Below the pieces are notes generated by a model. The model was not told the DNA's origin. It saw only the letters and a list, made by a program, of their open reading frames with translations, and made no database searches. Below, in pieces: positions 51,000 to 60,133 of a stretch of 64,000 nucleotides of DNA. A program made the translations under genes and the position numbers. Location: contig NZ_CP028940.1 in the NCBI RefSeq assembly GCF_013307205.1, forward strand, positions 725,692 through 789,691, written 5' to 3'. Source of the DNA: Polynucleobacter arcticus. Lineage in GTDB: Bacteria > Pseudomonadota > Gammaproteobacteria > Burkholderiales > Burkholderiaceae. Within the stretch, counting starts at the first letter, position 1. Each line of letters starts with the position of its first letter.

Positions 51000-51857
51000 A
51001 TGACTACAACATCCATTCCTCATCACCACATCAGCCATACGCTTGGTAAAGTATTTTTGGTTGGTGCTGGTCCAGGCGCTGTAGACCTCATTACCGTTCG
51101 CGGCGCCAAATTGCTTGAGCGAGCCGATATTGTTTTTTATGACGCCCTAGTTGATCCAGGAATGCTGACACTGTGCCCACAGGCAGAGCTGGTAGAGGTA
51201 GGAAAGCGTTGCGGAAAACTATCTTCAGCACAGCAATTTATTAATAAACGCTTGGTAGATGCGGCACAAAAACATCAAATCATTATTCGGCTTAAGGGCG
51301 GTGATCCAATGCTCTTTGGCCGTGCAGATGAAGAAATTCAGAGTCTTCGGAATGCTGGAATTGCCTTTGAAGTAGTGCCCGGCATTACTGCAGCTCTAGC
51401 AGGTGCTGCGAGCATTCAGCAATCGCTCACGCTGCGAGGAGTCTCGCGTAGCGTGGCATTCATCACTTTGGCCCAGGGTACTGAACCTATTGCTCCTGGA
51501 CAGCCCATTTCCAATCCTACGGCCGATACCTTGGTGTATTACATGGGTCGTAAAGATGCAGCACGCATTGCGCAACAGCTAATTGAGCAAAGCCTCAACC
51601 AAAGTAGCAGTACGCCGGTACAAATACTAGAGGCTGTAAGCACTCCACGTGAGCGTTTATGGACAAGCACCCTAGAGGAGTTAGCTGCTGGTAAAGCCGA
51701 CCTATGGTTTGATAGCAGCTCACCTGCACTCATTATGATTGGCGAAGCCTTGAGAAACAAAAACCAGGTAAATGGAAACTTAGAGCGCCCTAGCTCCGAA
51801 GTCGACAATCGCTTGCAAGACGGCCAAATCCTCACCAACAGCAGGCGTCGCGCTTAA
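51000..51857 (+). CDS. cobA: Uroporphyrinogen-III C-methyltransferase (SUMT)
   Basis: Makes precorrin-2, the first step to siroheme, with S-adenosylmethionine. 285 residues: GKVFLVGAGPGAVDLITVRGAKLL, VEVGKRCGK, RLKGGDPMLFGRADEE and PGITAALAGAAS are all SUMT hallmarks. The product feeds CysI. The enzyme domain ends near residue 250; the remaining ~35 residues run antisense over the end of cbiX, a 78-bp convergent overlap, and look like a non-conserved tail. Confidence 0.9.
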   Translation: MTTTSIPHHHISHTLGKVFLVGAGPGAVDLITVRGAKLLERADIVFYDALVDPGMLTLCPQAELVEVGKRCGKLSSAQQFINKRLVDAAQKHQIIIRLKGGDPMLFGRADEEIQSLRNAGIAFEVVPGITAALAGAASIQQSLTLRGVSRSVAFITLAQGTEPIAPGQPISNPTADTLVYYMGRKDAARIAQQLIEQSLNQSSSTPVQILEAVSTPRERLWTSTLEELAAGKADLWFDSSSPALIMIGEALRNKNQVNGNLERPSSEVDNRLQDGQILTNSRRRA

Positions 51858-52142
51858 GGTCATGTTGGGGAATTTTCCTCGGCACTCTTCCAGCAAGACG
51901 GGGAAGTCATTTCTAAGATGTCCGCCCTGACCAAAGAAGACTGGCACTATAGTTAAATCCGTAGCCCCTTTGGCAGCAAGAGTAGTCACTGCCTCTTCTA
52001 ATGAAGGCTGCATCAATTCCAGAAAAGCCAACTGAACAGGCGTACTAGGATGTTGCTCCTGCCACAATTGAGCAAGCCGATCAAAAGGCTCACGCCAACG
52101 GGCGTCACGAGCACCGTGTCCAAACAAGATGATGGCTTTCAT
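51780..52142 (-). CDS. cbiX: Sirohydrochlorin chelatase, CbiX type
   Basis: Small chelatase of 120 residues inserting a metal (iron for siroheme) into sirohydrochlorin. FGHGARDARW and VPVFFGQGGHLRNDFP carry the two metal-binding histidines of the CbiX short form. Convergent with cobA and overlapping its 3' end by 78 bp. A precorrin-2 dehydrogenase gene is not in the window, so that step must be encoded elsewhere. Confidence 0.9.
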   Translation of the reverse strand: MKAIILFGHGARDARWREPFDRLAQLWQEQHPSTPVQLAFLELMQPSLEEAVTTLAAKGATDLTIVPVFFGQGGHLRNDFPVLLEECRGKFPNMTLSATPAVGEDLAVLQAIVDFGARAL

Positions 52143-52279
52143 AGATAGCTTTACACTCTTATTAATATGATTTAACTGCTTTAAATTCCGTTAATTGGCT
52201 AGTTAACAGATTCGTTAAACGATCTACTGAACGATTTAACCAATAGCTTAACCTGATTTTAAGACCCAATCGCCACTCT

Positions 52280-53299
52280 ATGACTACCTTACTCAGCCAA
52301 ACCTGGTTCATCGCCCTCATGAGCATCACATTAATCGGGGCCGTGCTATCCGCAGTTCACTATGCTGAAGTGATTGCACATAAGACAGGTGAGCCATTTG
52401 GCACCTTAATTCTATCTATCAGTGTGACGATTATTGAGGTATCCCTGATTATTTCTATGATGCTCACGGGCCATGAAGGATCGGAGTTCATTGCTAGGGA
52501 TGCAGTATTTGCAACAGTCATGATTGTGATGAATGGCGTTATTGGTTTATGCATTTTTATGGGGGGGCTCACCCACCATGAGATGACTTTTCGCAATGAA
52601 GGTACCAATTCTGCACTAGCTGTATTAACCGCATTAGCTACATTCATTTTGGTGATGCCAATCGTGACCATTAGCACGCCTGGTCCGGATTTCACTAAGA
52701 GTCAGCTTGCCTTTGCAGGTATTGCTTCTTTTGCGCTGTATATTGCATTCCTTTTCTTTCAAACAGTGAGTCATCGCGACTATTACCTGCCTAAGAGTGT
52801 AGATAAGAAAACTGATAGCAATGCTCACGCCCAAAAGCCAAGCAATCTCAAAACTGCAGTCAGCGGGGTCTTACTCGCTCTTTCGCTCATCACGGTAGTA
52901 GGTCTTGCTGAACTGCTCAGCCCGGCTATTGAGCGGGGTGTTGCTGCGGCTGGCGCACCCAAAACGATTGTAGGTATTGCGATTGCACTCCTCGTATTGC
53001 TGCCAGAGGGCTTTGCTGCCGTTCGGGCCGCCAGAGCAAACCGACTTCAGAGTAGCTTGAACTTGGCTTTGGGATCAGCTTTGGCCAGTATTGGCTTGAC
53101 GATACCGACTGTTGCAGCAATTGCCATTTTCTACAACTTAGACCTGAGTCTTGGCATCAGCACTCTCAATATGACATTAATGTACTTGTCATTCTTTATT
53201 GGGGCACTCACTCTCGCGATTGGCAGAACTACCCTATTGCAAGGGATTGTTCATCTCATTATTTTCCTGGAGTACTTATTCTTAAGTTTGGTCCCGTAA
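52280..53299 (+). CDS. Calcium/proton antiporter, ChaA type
   Basis: Inner-membrane cation exchanger of 339 residues, about ten helices in two CaCA repeats. The repeat signatures are SVTIIEVSLIISMMLTG in the first half and ALLVLLPEGFAAVRAARANRLQSSLNLALGSALASIGLTIP in the second, with the acidic residues expected at the ion site. ChaA-like proteins move Ca2+, Na+ or K+ against H+. It is preceded by a 137-bp spacer rich in TTAA motifs with no recognised signal. Confidence 0.88.
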   Translation: MTTLLSQTWFIALMSITLIGAVLSAVHYAEVIAHKTGEPFGTLILSISVTIIEVSLIISMMLTGHEGSEFIARDAVFATVMIVMNGVIGLCIFMGGLTHHEMTFRNEGTNSALAVLTALATFILVMPIVTISTPGPDFTKSQLAFAGIASFALYIAFLFFQTVSHRDYYLPKSVDKKTDSNAHAQKPSNLKTAVSGVLLALSLITVVGLAELLSPAIERGVAAAGAPKTIVGIAIALLVLLPEGFAAVRAARANRLQSSLNLALGSALASIGLTIPTVAAIAIFYNLDLSLGISTLNMTLMYLSFFIGALTLAIGRTTLLQGIVHLIIFLEYLFLSLVP

Positions 53300-53330
53300 A
53301 AAGCGATCAAATGAGAAGAGGGAAAGTTAC

Positions 53331-54149
53331 CTAGAATGAATAAGCGACTTTAATGCCGGCCTCTACAGTAGTATTTGCTGGCTCATAAGCAGTCAGTCGA
53401 TAGTTCACTCCATTAATCGCAATAGTCTGTGTAACTGAATTGGAGTTTTGAATATTCCAGTAAGTCAGGTAAGGACCAATGGACCACTCAGAAAATTGAT
53501 ACATTGATGAAAAGCGCAAACCATAGCCTCGGAATTGCTGATTCGTAATGTCTGGCAGATAAGATGCTGCTTGGGATAAATGCGAAACCTGAGTCCCTTG
53601 AATCAAATAGTCGTATTCAAAATTAGTCTCTAGTCTATGAACCTCATTGATCTTCATGCGATGCGTTACCCCAATGGGCAAGTAGACGTAATTACTTGAG
53701 CGATTATAAGAATTAGCACCTGTGCTGGTTTGACCACCTTGGTTATCAAAGAGGTAGCGATAGCCGATTCCAGTATAGGGAGCTAAAACAAAACCACCCA
53801 ATTCAGAGAAGCTAAAGTCGTGACCTAATAATCCACGCAAGTCATAGTAAGAATAGGGAATGTTACTTTCAGTACCACTACCAGCGTATTTGGCTGACCC
53901 ATAGGCATAACGCGCATCAGCCTTGACAAACCAGTCATTGCCAAATGCATAGATGCCCGAGTAATCAATACCTACCAGTGCAGAATTAATCACAACATTC
54001 AAACTAGGCTCTTTGTATTGGTAACCAGAGACCGTTAGCCCAAGAGTATTGCCAGTTTGGGTGGTGATATTGACCTTGGAATCTTGTGCATAAATATTAG
54101 ATGTAAGAGCAAGCAAAACCAGCAGCAACCAAGGCAGCTTGTTCTTCAA
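53331..54149 (-). CDS. Putative outer-membrane beta-barrel protein at the end of the T2SS operon
   Basis: 272 residues: a signal peptide (about 1-21), amphipathic strands with aromatic girdles (SVMYQFSEWSIG-like SSMYQFSEWSIGPYLTYW, VKADARYAYG, YVYLPIGVTHRMK) and a C-terminal Phe (KVAYSF). Similar to porin-like or OmpW/PagP-sized barrels but not recognised. It starts 2 bp after the M23 peptidase stop, so it is part of that transcription unit; it may be an unrelated passenger or a secretion accessory. Confidence 0.68.
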   Translation of the reverse strand: MKNKLPWLLLVLLALTSNIYAQDSKVNITTQTGNTLGLTVSGYQYKEPSLNVVINSALVGIDYSGIYAFGNDWFVKADARYAYGSAKYAGSGTESNIPYSYYDLRGLLGHDFSFSELGGFVLAPYTGIGYRYLFDNQGGQTSTGANSYNRSSNYVYLPIGVTHRMKINEVHRLETNFEYDYLIQGTQVSHLSQAASYLPDITNQQFRGYGLRFSSMYQFSEWSIGPYLTYWNIQNSNSVTQTIAINGVNYRLTAYEPANTTVEAGIKVAYSF

Positions 54150-54151
54150 AA

Positions 54152-55084
54152 CTAATTCCTTCCTAAAGTAACGCCATCCCTGAGAACCTCATAGTGCAAA
54201 TGAGGCCCAGTTGACCTTCCCGTAGAACCTACCTTGGCAATGGCTTGGGACTGCTTCACAAAGTCGCCCTGCTTTACTAGGATTTCTTGGGCATGGGCAT
54301 ATCTCGTAACCACTGCATTCTTATGCTGCACATCAACTACATAACCATACTCTTGATCCCAGGCCGCACGAATAACGACTCCTTCAGCAGTTGCCAGAAT
54401 CGGTGTGCCATAAGCCGCTGGGAAATCGGTTCCCTCATGCCAGGCCGTTTGTTGAGTAATGGGATCGACGCGATACCCGAGTCCACTGGAGGCTTGCGGC
54501 ATCAGCGGTAATGGTGAAGCAGTTGGTATGGAATTCGATACATCCCAAGTTTGCGTGAGGGACTTTTGCGCCTCTTGAACGCGATTGCTCAATGCTATGG
54601 AGTCTTGCACAGTGCGATCCAGACGAGCACCGTATTGTTCACCTTGATTACCTAAATTAATAACAACATTCGCTGGACTGAGCGGCCCACCCTGGGCATT
54701 GCCAAGATGCACTACATTACTACCGTAGTTAGCTGAGTAGTTAGGTGAATATCCGGCCACACTCACACCATTGGTTTTCGATAGCGCAATACGTAAATCA
54801 TCTAACTGAGCCAGATTACGCTGCGCTTCATCCAACCGAGCTTGGAGCTCCATCAGCTTAGTTTCGTAATCATCTTCAGAGTTTGCAATAAAGCGCTTTT
54901 CTAGGAGGTCTTTTTTCTCCATCGCATGCAATATATCTTTAGTCTCACTAGTGAAGTCATTAATGGCGATATTTGCACCTACTAGCAATGCGAAGCTAAG
55001 CGCCCCACCAAAGACTACATGGCGGGCTGTGAGAGAAATCTCTCTGACTTTGCTGTGCGGTCCAGTCATGATTAATATTTGCAT
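54152..55084 (-). CDS. M23-family metallopeptidase with N-terminal membrane helix and coiled coil
   Basis: Envelope peptidase or EnvC-like activator, 310 residues. One membrane helix (about 20-42), a coiled-coil stretch (about 55-100, many Glu/Leu heptads), then a LytM domain with the metal ligands in WHEGTDFPAAYG (His and Asp) and in the HLHYEV motif (GPHLHYEV). These four ligands appear intact, so peptidoglycan hydrolysis is likely. It is 5 bp after gspF; wall opening could help assemble the secretion system. Confidence 0.85.
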   Translation of the reverse strand: MQILIMTGPHSKVREISLTARHVVFGGALSFALLVGANIAINDFTSETKDILHAMEKKDLLEKRFIANSEDDYETKLMELQARLDEAQRNLAQLDDLRIALSKTNGVSVAGYSPNYSANYGSNVVHLGNAQGGPLSPANVVINLGNQGEQYGARLDRTVQDSIALSNRVQEAQKSLTQTWDVSNSIPTASPLPLMPQASSGLGYRVDPITQQTAWHEGTDFPAAYGTPILATAEGVVIRAAWDQEYGYVVDVQHKNAVVTRYAHAQEILVKQGDFVKQSQAIAKVGSTGRSTGPHLHYEVLRDGVTLGRN

Positions 55085-55089
55085 TTGTA

Positions 55090-56310
55090 TTACCTGATCC
55101 CTGAATTCATTTCCAAGATTGGTTGCATCACTGCCATGACGATTCCCAAAACCATTAAGCCCATTGCCAATATTAATAAAGGTTCGAGCAAACTGGTAAA
55201 GATTTTGGTTTTTTGCTCAGATTCAAGCTCAGCGTTCTCGGCACCGTACTTCAACATCTCCGCTAATTTACCCGAAGCCTCGCCTGAGCGTATCAAGTGA
55301 ATCAAGATAGGTGAAAAGACGCCCTGACTACCCAAAGCGCGCGATAAGCTAGTACCCTCGCGTAAGCGCACCTCAGTTGAATCAATGGCCGCTCTTAATA
55401 CGGAATTTCCTAAAGTGCTACGTGCGCTATGCAACGCTGTCAGGATGGGTACATTGGCAGAAACCAACATCGCCATCGTATTGGCAAAGCGCGCCGTCTC
55501 AAAACCTAAAAGTAAAGGGCCTAATAAAGGCATATTGAGTAAAGCGCGGTCTACCTTTAAACGAATATCTTCCTTAGCAAGCGCGCGACGGCTATAAAAG
55601 ATAGCGGCCACAATCAAGATCGCCAACAGCCAACCCCAATTGACGATGAATTCGGATAAACCCAAAATAAAGCGGGTAGAAAAAGGCAGTGCCTGCTTTG
55701 AACTCTGAAACACCCTCGCAATCTGCGGCACGACGTAAGTCATTAAGAACAATACGATCATGAAAGCCACACCCGTCAGCATCGCTGGATACGCTAAAGC
55801 ACCCATGGCTTTTTGCTTAAGGGCTTGACGTTTTTCTAAGAATTCAGCAAGCTGTGTGAGTACCTGGCCCATCTTGCCTGACTGCTCTGCAGCCCCTACA
55901 ACCCCTTGATACAAGGGATCAAATGACAGTGGTTGGCCAGCAATTGCCTTAGATAATGGCAAGCCTGCGCGTAACTCAGCAACTACCGCCTGTAATACTG
56001 TTTTGACGTGTGCCTGGCTCGCCTCTTCCGCTAGCACGGAGAGTGCTTCATCAATTTGTACACCTGATCTGACTAAGATAGCCACTTGTTTAGTAATGAT
56101 GGCGAGGTCTGCACGACTGAGCGGCTTATTTTCTGAAAACCATTTATTCCAAAAACGCTGTTTACCCCACTCGGTCTCTAGCTCAATGTTTACTGGCACT
56201 AATTGCTTTGCCATTAAGGCCTGGCGCACTGCGCGCACAGTGTCACCTTCTACGCTACCGCGCTCAGTCTTACCCGCGTAAGTGAGGGCTTCAAAGCGAT
56301 AGCGTGGCAT
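55090..56310 (-). CDS. gspF: Type II secretion inner-membrane platform protein GspF
   Basis: Polytopic platform protein of 406 residues. The two T2SSF domains are visible, each around 125 residues (about 70-195 and 270-395), with the N-terminal YAGKTERGSVEGDT segment and three helices (about 170-190, 220-240, 375-400). It couples the GspE ATPase to pseudopilus growth. 32 bp after gspE. Confidence 0.92.
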   Translation of the reverse strand: MPRYRFEALTYAGKTERGSVEGDTVRAVRQALMAKQLVPVNIELETEWGKQRFWNKWFSENKPLSRADLAIITKQVAILVRSGVQIDEALSVLAEEASQAHVKTVLQAVVAELRAGLPLSKAIAGQPLSFDPLYQGVVGAAEQSGKMGQVLTQLAEFLEKRQALKQKAMGALAYPAMLTGVAFMIVLFLMTYVVPQIARVFQSSKQALPFSTRFILGLSEFIVNWGWLLAILIVAAIFYSRRALAKEDIRLKVDRALLNMPLLGPLLLGFETARFANTMAMLVSANVPILTALHSARSTLGNSVLRAAIDSTEVRLREGTSLSRALGSQGVFSPILIHLIRSGEASGKLAEMLKYGAENAELESEQKTKIFTSLLEPLLILAMGLMVLGIVMAVMQPILEMNSGIR

Positions 56311-56342
56311 GGCTCATCAATTGGATGGAGTAGTGGATTTGC

Positions 56343-57773
56343 TTAGTCAATTTCTACAGATCCCGTTACACGCAGGATTTCTTCTGGAGTAGTTTTACCC
56401 TCAAGCACCCAACGTTTACCATCATCAGCCAAGGTACGCATGCCCCCAACTAAAGCTTGCTTACGAATATCACTCTCTGCAGCATGTTGATGAATCAATT
56501 CCCGAATCTTTTCATTGGTAGTCATGAGCTCATAAATACCAGCGCGCCCACTGTAACCAGATTCGCCACAAGTGGGGCAACCTTTACCACCACAAGCCGA
56601 GCACGACATCCGAATCAGGCGCTGACCCAGTACACCCAATAAAGTCGATGAAAGCAAGAAAGGCTCAATACCCATATCGATTAAACGCGTCACTGCGGAC
56701 GGCGCATCATTGGTATGCAAGGTAGCCAAGACGAGATGTCCTGTTAAGGATGCTTGTACTGCAATCTGCGCAGTCTCTAAGTCACGAATCTCGCCAATCA
56801 TCACAATGTCAGGGTCTTGACGCAAGATCGCGCGCAATGCTCTAGCAAAGTTCATATCAATGCGGGAGTTCACCTGAGTTTGACCAATGCCATCGAGGTT
56901 GTACTCAATAGGATCTTCCACCGTCATGATGTTGTTAATCTTGTTACGTAAGCGTAACAAGGCCCCGTATAGGGTCGTGGTCTTACCACTACCCGTTGGA
57001 CCAGTCACCAAAACAATGCCGTGCGGACGATGAATGAGTTGATCGAATTGATTGAAGGTATCTTCAGCCATACCCAAAGCACGCAGGTCGAGACGATCGT
57101 AATTCTTTTCCAATAAACGCAGAACAACACGCTCACCATGCGAGGTTGGCAGTGTTGATACACGCACATCAATTGCGCGCCCACCAACTCGTAAGGAGAT
57201 ACGGCCATCTTGCGGCATTCGTTTCTCAGCAATATCGAGTGAGGCCATAATTTTGATACGAGAGACCAAAGCAGCATGGAGGTCACGGCGCATATCAACA
57301 ATGTCACGTAAATTGCCATCTACTCGAAAGCGCACCACTGACTTGCGCTCGAATGCTTCCAAGTGAATATCGGAAGCACCATCACGACTCGCTTGCTTGA
57401 GCAAACTATTAATCATCCGAATGACTGGTGCATCATCATTCATCTCCAAGAGATCTTCGGAGACTGGCATTTCTTGTAAGAGACGAGACAGATCTACTGC
57501 CTCTTCAACTTCATCCACTACTTGCGAGGCATTGAGATCGCCTTCAGCATAAGCAGCATTGAGCGCCTCTAACACTGCTTCACTTGTTTGCTCAATTCGC
57601 TGAATAGGACCTACTAAACGACAGATCTCTTGCAATACCGAAAGATCTGTCTCAGGGCTATGAATCAAACTGGGGACGCCCTCTTCTCCATCCTCATTTG
57701 CAGCACTCCCTTTGATCAGCAAAATCTGATTTGCCTTGGCATAACTAAAAGGAATACGCGGAAGTTGCTGCAT
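56343..57773 (-). CDS. gspE: Type II secretion ATPase GspE
   Basis: Hexameric ATPase of 476 residues that powers pseudopilus assembly. Walker A GPTGSGKTT at about residue 258, the Asp box near DGIGQTQVN, Walker B IVMIGEIRD, and a four-cysteine zinc site (CSACGGKGCPTCG, about 395-407) in the C-terminal part as in GspE. The N-terminal domain (about 1-110) binds GspL. Confidence 0.94.
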   Translation of the reverse strand: MQQLPRIPFSYAKANQILLIKGSAANEDGEEGVPSLIHSPETDLSVLQEICRLVGPIQRIEQTSEAVLEALNAAYAEGDLNASQVVDEVEEAVDLSRLLQEMPVSEDLLEMNDDAPVIRMINSLLKQASRDGASDIHLEAFERKSVVRFRVDGNLRDIVDMRRDLHAALVSRIKIMASLDIAEKRMPQDGRISLRVGGRAIDVRVSTLPTSHGERVVLRLLEKNYDRLDLRALGMAEDTFNQFDQLIHRPHGIVLVTGPTGSGKTTTLYGALLRLRNKINNIMTVEDPIEYNLDGIGQTQVNSRIDMNFARALRAILRQDPDIVMIGEIRDLETAQIAVQASLTGHLVLATLHTNDAPSAVTRLIDMGIEPFLLSSTLLGVLGQRLIRMSCSACGGKGCPTCGESGYSGRAGIYELMTTNEKIRELIHQHAAESDIRKQALVGGMRTLADDGKRWVLEGKTTPEEILRVTGSVEID

Positions 57774-57778
57774 ACGCT

Positions 57779-60079
57779 CTATTGAATCGTAACGGGAACA
57801 GGATTACCAAAACTCGGGGCGGGTGAAGGTCTCACTGGGATCGCTTGATTGACTCCAGACGAAGGTAGGTTTTTCCCGGGAGGTATCAAAGGCGGCTCAA
57901 ACTGAGAAACGCGTGGCAAATTCTCCTTGGGGAGGAGCATAGGAGCCTGCTTGAAGCTATCTTCTGTTTGCTGAACCAAGTTCAAGCGATTGCTTGTGAT
58001 ATCTGCAGATTGGTCCCGATCCCGCAAGATATAAGGACGAATGAACACCAACAAATTCGTTTTAGTACGGGTCTTAGAGTCAGAACGGAACAGAGCGCCT
58101 AAATATGGAATGTCTTTTAAGAATGGAATGCCGCTCGAGGTATCTGCGTAGTTATCCTCAATTAATCCACCGAGCACAATAATTTGGCCGTCATCTACCA
58201 ATACATTGGACTCGATATTGCGCTTATTTAAAATGATGCCAGATGCAAAGTTGGGATTCGAGATTGAAGATACCTCTTGATAGATCTGCATCTTCACAAT
58301 TCCGTTATCCGAAACCTGAGGACGGACACGCAAAGTTAAGCCGACATCCTGACGGGTATAGGTTTGAAATGGAGTAACAGTACTAGTCGAACCAGTCTGC
58401 GCATACGATCCCGTAATGATTGGGACATTCTGACCAACCACAATGCGGGCCTCTTCGTTATCTAGAGTAATCAGATTTGGTGTGGATAAGATGTTAGTTC
58501 CAGCAGTGGTCGATAGCGCGGTAATTAATGCCGACATACCATAGACACCATTAAATTTAGTCAGTAAGCCTAAGTTCAGACCTTGCTGTGGAGGCAACTG
58601 AACACTGGTCGCTGTGCTTGCACCGGGATTCAGAATATTTTGTACGTTTTGTCCCAGACCTAAGATATTGGAGCCAGCCTGTCCAGCGGAATTGGTAAAG
58701 TTGGTACCGCCGAAGCCCACGTTTTGATTGCCAGAACCAATGAGGCCTTGCCATTGAATACCCAGTTGGTCCGCATTGTTTGAGCTGACTTCTACAATTA
58801 AGGATTCGATGTAAACCTGGGTACGACGACGGTCCAGTTGTTCAATGACTTGACGCAAGCTGCGATACAAAGGTTCACTGGCAGTAATGATGATGGAGTT
58901 GGTTGCTGGCTCCGCCTGAATAATGCCACCGGTAGTTGGGTTGCTTGTGCTGGTGAGAGCTGAGGTAGCAGCAGCTGAACCTGTAGCGCCCGGAGCCGTA
59001 TTCATTTGCTGGTTAGCTGGTGGTTGATTGAGATTGGCTGCAGGATTAATCGCGCCTGGCTGACCCGGGGTTCCACCTATTTGCGCAGATAAGGAAGCAT
59101 CTGCTGCCACAATGGCTCGCAGAGTCACAGCCAACTTGGTTGCTTCCGCATTCTTGAGTGGAACCACCCAAATATTGCCATTATTCGAAGTGGGCACATC
59201 TAAGCGCGCTACCAATACCCGAATCTGACGAATACGCTCTGAGCTCGCGCCACGAATCAGCACCGAATTGCTCCGAGGCTCAGCCAAAATCATCGTCTTT
59301 AAAGCGGGGTCAGCACCACCCGTTGTTGCTGTATCCAGAACCTTACTGAGAATCGTTGCCATATCAGTAGCGATGGCGTAATTCAACTTAATACTTTGGA
59401 CATCACTCGATGTTGGTGCATCAATTGATTCAATCAACTGTCCAATACGCTGAATATTACTGGCGTAGTCCGTGATCACAATCGTGTTATTGCCAGGATA
59501 GGCATTAATGGTGTTATTGGGTGATACGAGTGGGCGCAATACCGGCAAAAGATTATTGGCAGATTCAAAATTGAGTTTGAATACGCGCGTAATGATCTGA
59601 TCACCGCCCTGCTTACTCTTTCCGGTCGTTACAGAATTGCTAATTAACTTCGCATCTGACTCGGGTACTACACGATAGACACCGCTCACATCTACCAGCG
59701 CGAAGCCAGATGTCCGCAAGGCTGTAGAGAAGGCATCAATTGCCTTGGCTTTGCTTAGTGGCTTATTGCTAATCAGGTTAATCGTGCCTTTCACTTTGGC
59801 ATCCACCAAAATCGTTTGGCCAGTAGCCTTAGCCAGAACACTAGCAACGGATTCGATATCTGCGTTAGAGAAAGAGAGGGTAACTACACCATCATCAGGC
59901 ACACTAATATTGGAGGGTATGCTGTTTGTACGGTTAGCTGGCATTGATTGCGCATAAGCAACAGGCAGCACAGCGCTTTCGCCCACAAAGCAAAGGATGA
60001 TCAAGAGCGCAATACGCTTCTTGAAATAGAGCTTCAGTGTGTTCTGAGTTTGACTCAATACGTTTAACGCTGTTTTCAT
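57779..60079 (-). CDS. gspD: Type II secretion outer-membrane secretin GspD
   Basis: Outer-membrane secretin of 766 residues. A long signal peptide (about 1-44) is followed by the N0-N3 domains (about 60-400, with SNADIESVASVLAKATGQTILVD opening N0) and the secretin barrel (about 480-700), containing VGQNVPIITGSY and VLVDDGQIIVLGGLIED. A Gly/Ala/Asn/Pro-rich linker lies at about 330-400. The barrel is normal size. 5 bp before gspE, so same operon. Confidence 0.94.
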   Translation of the reverse strand: MKTALNVLSQTQNTLKLYFKKRIALLIILCFVGESAVLPVAYAQSMPANRTNSIPSNISVPDDGVVTLSFSNADIESVASVLAKATGQTILVDAKVKGTINLISNKPLSKAKAIDAFSTALRTSGFALVDVSGVYRVVPESDAKLISNSVTTGKSKQGGDQIITRVFKLNFESANNLLPVLRPLVSPNNTINAYPGNNTIVITDYASNIQRIGQLIESIDAPTSSDVQSIKLNYAIATDMATILSKVLDTATTGGADPALKTMILAEPRSNSVLIRGASSERIRQIRVLVARLDVPTSNNGNIWVVPLKNAEATKLAVTLRAIVAADASLSAQIGGTPGQPGAINPAANLNQPPANQQMNTAPGATGSAAATSALTSTSNPTTGGIIQAEPATNSIIITASEPLYRSLRQVIEQLDRRRTQVYIESLIVEVSSNNADQLGIQWQGLIGSGNQNVGFGGTNFTNSAGQAGSNILGLGQNVQNILNPGASTATSVQLPPQQGLNLGLLTKFNGVYGMSALITALSTTAGTNILSTPNLITLDNEEARIVVGQNVPIITGSYAQTGSTSTVTPFQTYTRQDVGLTLRVRPQVSDNGIVKMQIYQEVSSISNPNFASGIILNKRNIESNVLVDDGQIIVLGGLIEDNYADTSSGIPFLKDIPYLGALFRSDSKTRTKTNLLVFIRPYILRDRDQSADITSNRLNLVQQTEDSFKQAPMLLPKENLPRVSQFEPPLIPPGKNLPSSGVNQAIPVRPSPAPSFGNPVPVTIQ

Positions 60080-60133
60080 ACTGTCTTCATGCTGTTTTCT
60101 TTATGACCGCGGTTCTTCACTTGTAAATCTATC

